Source of the DNA: Gephyromycinifex aptenodytis
Lineage (GTDB): Bacteria > Actinomycetota > Actinomycetes > Actinomycetales > Dermatophilaceae
Assembly (NCBI RefSeq): GCF_012277275.1
Contig: NZ_CP051155.1
Span: 1,922,001-1,986,000 of the forward strand
Length of the DNA stretch: 64,000 nt
Direction of reading: 5' to 3'
Part shown: positions 59,819 through 64,000 of the stretch, piece by piece
Layout of the letters: the number at the start of each line of letters is the position of its first letter
Numbering within the stretch: position 1 is the stretch's first letter
The notes under the pieces: model-generated
Database searches by the model: none
Told to the model about the DNA's origin: nothing
What the model saw: the letters and a program-made list of their open reading frames with translations, nothing else
Made by a program: the position numbers and the translations under genes

Positions 59819-59893
59819 CGAGCCGTCAATTGCAGGTGACGGCTCGCCGCTCACCCCCCGCGAGCCGTCGATTTCAAATGACGGCTCGCGGGG
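59819..59893. repeat. Two tandem hairpins sharing a CGAGCCGTC core
   Basis: The first stem is 10 bp (59819-59828 with 59837-59846), the second 14 bp (59856-59869 with 59880-59893). Both contain CGAGCCGTC and its complement. They lie downstream of the minus-strand XRE-TetR gene and just before the EamA gene, so they probably terminate the regulator gene. The doubled unit could also be a small dispersed repeat. Confidence 0.6.
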
Positions 59894-59961
59894 TGTCACG
59901 AGGGCTGGAAGGGGCGGCGAGGGCTGGCAAGCCCCAATCTAGGCAGGCATGGGCACTATCG

Positions 59962-60864
59962 CTAATCAGCGTTCCCCACGCGTGCCCCGATGATGCGCAC
60001 TGCATACCGAGCATATTCACGAGCTACTTCCTCGGGCGACAGCGGACCAGCGACGCGATACCACTGGCAAATCGACGTACACATTGTGGAAATGGCACGC
60101 CCCGCGGCCGACACGTCCTGCTGCGGGGCTAGTCGGCGGTGCACACAAGACGTAATCTCAGCTTCAAGCCTGCGCTGGACGTCGTTGCGACGGCGCGCGA
60201 TCCGCAACCGCTCCACCCCCTGCAAGCTGCGCATCTCGCTAGCACCGATGAACGCCAGGTCGCGCCGACATGCGTGAAAAAGAGCCAGCGCCTCAACGAG
60301 GCGCTCGAACCTTCGAGTTGGCACAAGTTGATCAATCAAGGCCTCGCGCATGGCCGCATCTAGACGCCATTCGAGATCATTCATTGCCAGTTCTAAAATG
60401 CGTACCAGAAGCAACTCTTTACTGGCGTAGTGGTGGTACACGCCGGTGACCGACATGCCGGCATGCTCCGCGATGACTCTCATCCCCGCACCGTGGTAAC
60501 CGAATTCTACAAAAGCACTGATTGCACCAGCCAGCGCTGGATCTAAGGGCAAATCGTCAAACCGACGCCAGCTGGACACCCCAGCTACGGCAGAGACACC
60601 CTCAATGACCGCCCGCTCCTGCACCTGCGGATCCGGACCATGCAGTAGCGCACGATCGCTGGCCCCGAGCGCTTGGGCGAGCGCGTGCAACCGGTCCGCA
60701 TCGACCCTGGTCCGCCCCCGCTCTATGGCACAAATCGTCGCCGGACTGACATCTACCGCGTCCGCCAGCGACCTGATCGACAGCCCTCGCCTCACGCGTG
60801 CCTGCCGCACGGCAGCACCGAGCAGCTGCCGCTCCGCCTCCTCCCTCCTGCCCATGGCGTTCAA
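59962..60864 (-). CDS. Double-HTH regulator: XRE domain fused to a TetR-like protein
   Basis: This 300-residue protein has two DNA-binding domains in one chain. Residues about 15-72 form an XRE/Cro helix-turn-helix (GLSIRSLADAVDVSPATICA, IERGRTRVDADRLHALAQAL). Residues about 105-160 form a TetR HTH (GMRVIAEHAGMSVTGVYHHY, ASKELLLVRIL), followed by a TetR-type ligand domain to the end. It is divergent, 112 bp from the cyclase-family gene, which it likely regulates together with the HOT gene. Binding with two different HTHs could give two-site or composite operators. Codon use looks somewhat less GC-biased than its neighbours. Confidence 0.85.
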   Translation of the reverse strand: MNAMGRREEAERQLLGAAVRQARVRRGLSIRSLADAVDVSPATICAIERGRTRVDADRLHALAQALGASDRALLHGPDPQVQERAVIEGVSAVAGVSSWRRFDDLPLDPALAGAISAFVEFGYHGAGMRVIAEHAGMSVTGVYHHYASKELLLVRILELAMNDLEWRLDAAMREALIDQLVPTRRFERLVEALALFHACRRDLAFIGASEMRSLQGVERLRIARRRNDVQRRLEAEITSCVHRRLAPQQDVSAAGRAISTMCTSICQWYRVAGPLSPEEVAREYARYAVRIIGARVGNAD

Positions 60865-60976
60865 GATATCTGAACACCGCTATGTCTTGACCGGGCCCTG
60901 CTGACTGCCCAAGATTGGGATCCATCGGCGGTCGACCGTTCGATCGTTCGGCATTCCGCGACGTAGGAGGACGACG

Positions 60977-61933
60977 ATGTCTGAAAGCCCGGCGCTGAGC
61001 GAACTGCTGAAAGACGCCCCGACCAACTGGGGAAAATGGGGCCCGGATGACGAGGTGGGCGCCCTTAACTACCTCACCGCCGAAGAAGTCATGCGCGGTA
61101 TTTCCAGCGTTAAGAGCGGGCGCGTCTTCACCCTGCAGCGCATGATCGGCGACCCCAAGGGCGACCCCGTCTGGCCCGGCCGCACCCCAGCCGTCCGGAC
61201 GCAAATCCTTGACGAATCGGACTGGGACGAAGGCGGCAAGGGGCCCGACTTCCCTGGTGGCCTCCACTACGCCGACGACAAGATCGAGGCGTTCCTCCAA
61301 GGATCCACGCAGTACGACGCGCTCGGGCACCTCTGGTTCGACGGCAAGATCTGGAATGGTCATTCCGCCGACACGACTCGAGGCGGCCTCGAAAAAGCCT
61401 CGATCATGCCGATCGCCAACCGCGGCGTCGTCGGTCGCGGAATCCTGCTCGACATGGCGCGCTGGCGCGGCAAAGACAGCCTAGATTCCGCAGAGACCTT
61501 CACCCATGAAGACCTGATGGCCTGCGCAAAAGACCAGGGAACAGAGATCGCCAAGCGGGACATCATCATCATCCGTACGAACTACATGCAGCAGTTCCAC
61601 ACGAAGGGTGACGCCTTTTACGAGAACTTCTGCGAGCCCGGCCTGGTCTATTCACCCGAGCTTGTCGAGTGGTTCCAAAAGATGGAAATCCCCAACCTGG
61701 CGACCGACTCGATCGCCAACGAGGTCACCTTCGACCCCAACACGGGCGTCGCTCTCACGCTGCACTGCGCCTTGATGCGAAATCTGGGGATCGCCCTGAC
61801 GGAAATCTGCGACCTAGAGGAACTAGCAGCTGACTGCGCCGAAGACCGGCAGTACACCTTCATGTACGCCGCGGCTCCGCTGAAGGTGAGCAAGGCGGCA
61901 GGCACCCCGGTCAATCCACTCGCGATTAAATGA
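60977..61933 (+). CDS. Cyclase-family protein (kynurenine formamidase-like metal-dependent hydrolase)
   Basis: This 318-residue protein of the cyclase family (Pfam cyclase, KynB-like) has the metal-site motif in STQYDALGHLWFDG (His and Asp) and a second His in LTLHCALMRN. Members hydrolyse formyl-kynurenine, cyclic amides or polyketide lactones. The longer form, about 318 residues, is typical of the actinobacterial/proteobacterial group often found in aromatic or cyclic-ketone catabolism. The ATG at 60977 follows AGGAGG-like sequence. Divergent XRE-TetR control and a downstream dehydrogenase remnant and HOT enzyme suggest it belongs to a degradation pathway now partly decayed. Confidence 0.85.
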   Translation: MSESPALSELLKDAPTNWGKWGPDDEVGALNYLTAEEVMRGISSVKSGRVFTLQRMIGDPKGDPVWPGRTPAVRTQILDESDWDEGGKGPDFPGGLHYADDKIEAFLQGSTQYDALGHLWFDGKIWNGHSADTTRGGLEKASIMPIANRGVVGRGILLDMARWRGKDSLDSAETFTHEDLMACAKDQGTEIAKRDIIIIRTNYMQQFHTKGDAFYENFCEPGLVYSPELVEWFQKMEIPNLATDSIANEVTFDPNTGVALTLHCALMRNLGIALTEICDLEELAADCAEDRQYTFMYAAAPLKVSKAAGTPVNPLAIK

Positions 61934-61984
61934 GCGCTCAACCAGATCGGCCGCGGCTCTGCTTGCACCCCTCGGCCGGTCCGG

Positions 61985-62503
61985 ATGAAATCGTGCCTGA
62001 GCACGGGCTTCGCTGTCATCGCGCTGCCCAGCGCGATGACCGAACCCGATGAGGGAGTTCTAACGCGAAATACGGAACTAGAGATCCGCCGGGAACGTGA
62101 CGAATACCGTCGTAGCGGCCTGCCCTGGAGGATCAGCAGAGCTGCCGATGAGCGCTGCCAGCTGTTCATCGGCATGGGCCGCGTCGACACCGACGCCGAC
62201 ACGGAACGCTGCCGCCAGCAGTCCCTGGTTTTAGGCGAATGTGACGGTCCGGTCATGGAGATCGTCAGGCACCTACCGATCTTCGGGTACCAGGATCAGC
62301 ATGGGCATTCGGAACTGCGGTTCACCGGCTGCCGCGTCCCCGCTACCGACCTCCGCGGCGAGCAGAGTGGCGGGTTCGCGATCGCGCCTGCGCACCTCCA
62401 CGCCTGGGCTCGCGCCCTACGCGTTGCCGCTGGCCCCGATGCCGTGCACCGGCGCACTATCGCGCGACGCGAACTCAAACGCACCCGCCCATCCCTGGGC
62501 TGA
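61985..62503 (+). pseudogene. Acyl-CoA dehydrogenase remnant (truncated)
   Basis: The 172-residue frame keeps the middle domain of a CaiA/FadE-type acyl-CoA dehydrogenase: SAMTEP (FAD/substrate motif), ISRAADERCQLFIGMGRVD, QQSLVLGE, IFGYQDQHGHSELRF and GFAIAPAHL. It lacks the N-terminal helical domain and the C-terminal catalytic helices. The junctions run into sequence with no match to the family, and the frame is contiguous in phase with the upstream cyclase stop. The normal length is about 390-400 residues. It is most likely a decayed gene; a short functional product is unlikely. Confidence 0.75.
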
Positions 62504-62534
62504 CACCCGACCGCCCATCCCATAGGAGCCCCTC

Positions 62535-63821
62535 ATGACCTACACCCCAGCCAACCCGGAGAGCGTTTTCACCTACGGCGCCCCCCAACTCAAGTTCGGG
62601 CACGGAGCCTCGGACGAGATCGGCTACGACCTATCTTTGACCGGCGCCACACGTGTCCTCGTCGTCACAGATCCCGGCGTTGCCGCCACCGGCATCGTCC
62701 AACGAGTGGCGGAGCAGATGAGCCAATTCGGCATCGAGGCGTTGATCTACGACCAGGTACACGTCGAACCGACCGACGAGAGTTTTCAGCACGCCATCGA
62801 TCACGCCAAGGATCATGGGCCTTTCGACGCTTATGTCGCTGTCGGTGGCGGTTCGAGCATCGACACGGCCAAGGCCGTCAACTTGCTCATGACCAATCCC
62901 GGCGAACTCATGGACTACGTCAACGTTCCCGTCGGGGGCGGCAAGAACCCCTCCAACCCGCTGAAACCACTGATCGCCGTGCCCACCACCACCGGAACGG
63001 GCGCGGAGAGCACCACCATCTGCGTGCTTGATGTGCTCGCCCAGAAGGTGAAGACCGGCATTAGTCACGCCCGACTGCGCCCCACGATGGCGGTCGTCGA
63101 CCCCCGGTTGACGATGACACAGCCGGCAGAGGTCACTGCAAGCGCAGGCATGGACATCCTCTGCCACGCCCTTGAGAGTTGGACCGCACGGCCGTACACC
63201 AGCTTCGAACACAAGTCGCCTGAGGAACGCGTCCCCTATTGCGGCGCCAACCCTGTGGCGGACATGTGGTCCAGCAAGGCGCTGACCCTGCTGGCAACGT
63301 CGTTCAGGCAGTCCGTACGCCACGGCGATGACGAGCGAGCCCGCAACGACATGGCCCTGGCAGCGACGTTCGCAGGTATGGGATTCGGGAACGCCGGTGT
63401 GCACATCCCACACGCGAACGCCTACCCCATCGCCGGGCGCGTGAAGGACTTCCGTCCGGGAGGCTATCCCGGGGAGGAACCGATGGTGCCGCATGGAATG
63501 GCTGTCTCCTTGACCGCTCCGGAGGCTTTCCGGTTCACCTTCGACACCAACCCTGAGCGTCATATTCAAGCGGCTCGGATGCTTGCCCCCGAAGCCGAGA
63601 TAACTAGCGACCCCCGGGACTTCTTGCCAGGAGTCCTTGCAGACCTCATGCGCGACATCGGCATCCCCAACGGCATCGAGTCAGTGGGTTACGACGAATC
63701 CGATATCTCGGGTCTCGTCGCTGGTGCCGTCAAGCAGCAGCGCATCCTAGCCGCTGCCCCAAAACAGGTCACTGAAGATGATCTCTACGGCATCTTTCAG
63801 CAATCGCTTCAGCTCTGGTGA
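62535..63821 (+). CDS. Iron-containing alcohol dehydrogenase, hydroxyacid-oxoacid transhydrogenase (ADHFE1-like)
   Basis: This 428-residue enzyme belongs to the group-III iron-dependent dehydrogenases. It has the NAD-binding VGGGSSIDTAK motif, the PTTTGTGAESTT nucleotide loop, and metal ligands in MDILCHALESWTA and a later MVPHGMAVSLTAPEAF. Its length and the insert around YTSFEHKSPEERVPYCG are typical of ADHFE1/HOT enzymes, which oxidise 4-hydroxybutyrate coupled to 2-oxoglutarate. It ends the divergent unit that starts with the cyclase-like gene and follows the dehydrogenase remnant by 32 bp. A hydroxy-acid oxidation role is likely; the exact substrate is inferred. Confidence 0.88.
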   Translation: MTYTPANPESVFTYGAPQLKFGHGASDEIGYDLSLTGATRVLVVTDPGVAATGIVQRVAEQMSQFGIEALIYDQVHVEPTDESFQHAIDHAKDHGPFDAYVAVGGGSSIDTAKAVNLLMTNPGELMDYVNVPVGGGKNPSNPLKPLIAVPTTTGTGAESTTICVLDVLAQKVKTGISHARLRPTMAVVDPRLTMTQPAEVTASAGMDILCHALESWTARPYTSFEHKSPEERVPYCGANPVADMWSSKALTLLATSFRQSVRHGDDERARNDMALAATFAGMGFGNAGVHIPHANAYPIAGRVKDFRPGGYPGEEPMVPHGMAVSLTAPEAFRFTFDTNPERHIQAARMLAPEAEITSDPRDFLPGVLADLMRDIGIPNGIESVGYDESDISGLVAGAVKQQRILAAAPKQVTEDDLYGIFQQSLQLW

Positions 63822-64000
63822 TCCGGCGCCGCGCCTTGACCTGATGGTCAACGCCGGCCGCCCGCCGGGTTTGAGTCGTCGTGCCTGCCGCCGGTATCTC
63901 TAGTCTGCTGCCCCTGGAGATGCAGACACCGGCGCGCATCGGTTGCCTTGTCGGCCTGCGATAGCGATGGCTACTCCGGGAGGGCTGCATCGGAGATTCC
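63822..64000. other. Window end without a supported gene
   Basis: No start with a ribosome site and no recognisable protein motif was found in the last 179 bp. A gene may begin outside the window. Confidence 0.5.

Noticed and set aside
1-64000. tRNA, rRNA, CRISPR arrays, insertion sequences, phage or integrase genes
   Set aside because: Looked for on both strands by motif; none was seen.

Overview
The window is 64 kb of high-GC DNA from an actinobacterium. Evidence is the dense, GC-biased coding, frequent GTG starts, ATGA and GTGA gene overlaps, a DinB/mycothiol-isomerase-like protein of the TIGR03084 type, and a ChoD-like GMC oxidoreductase. The mix of genes would suit a Micrococcales member, but the species cannot be fixed from sequence alone. 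No rRNA, tRNA, CRISPR array, insertion sequence or phage module was seen.

Layout. 0-0.5 kb: the C-terminal end of a UvrD-like helicase. 1-5 kb (minus strand): an ABC importer (permease, substrate-binding lipoprotein, ATPase) plus an alpha/beta-hydrolase, headed by a very clear TPP riboswitch. This makes it a thiamine-precursor uptake operon (ThiXYZ type) rather than a sulfonate operon. 5.3-6.8 kb: a DHA2-type drug exporter. 6.9-21.7 kb: a catabolic island resembling the acyclic-terpene-utilisation (Atu) / branched acyl-CoA pathway. It holds an AtuA-like protein, both subunits of a biotin-dependent acyl-CoA carboxylase, two acyl-CoA dehydrogenases, an enoyl-CoA hydratase, two acyl-CoA ligases, an HSDL2/AtuG-like SDR, a TIGR03084-type protein and a TetR regulator.

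21.7-28.8 kb: a PucR/CdaR-type regulator divergent from a tightly coupled operon. The operon encodes a fused urease gamma-beta-like protein, a divergent urease alpha-like protein, a YtcJ-type amidohydrolase and a ThDP-dependent acetolactate-synthase-like enzyme, with no nickel-insertion genes nearby. This is the best candidate for an undescribed system in the window. 29-32.9 kb: a small Cys-rich protein, a YihY/BrkB membrane protein, a dicarboxylate/amino-acid symporter and a lipoprotein esterase. 33.1-40.5 kb: a stand-alone adenylation-carrier-thioesterase (A-T-TE) enzyme translationally coupled to an aromatic-acid-type MFS carrier, facing a QuiC-like dehydroshikimate dehydratase/HPPD fusion, then a GntP permease.

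40.8-49.2 kb: a tandem universal stress protein, a ChoD-like GMC oxidoreductase, a serine beta-lactamase-fold hydrolase, a CPBP protease, a Cof-type HAD phosphatase and a divergent family-A DNA polymerase. 49.2-52.9 kb: two tandem paralogous Na+/alanine (AGCS) symporters with structured leaders and near-identical terminator hairpins. 53-58.8 kb: SelO, a dienelactone-hydrolase-like protein, a Cys-rich pentapeptide-repeat protein, a LysE/LysG exporter-regulator pair and L-lactate dehydrogenase. 58.8-63.8 kb: an EamA exporter, an unusual XRE-TetR double-HTH regulator, a cyclase-family hydrolase, a decayed acyl-CoA dehydrogenase and a hydroxyacid-oxoacid transhydrogenase.

Gene calls rest on motif recognition by eye. 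No database search was run, so substrate assignments are inferences.
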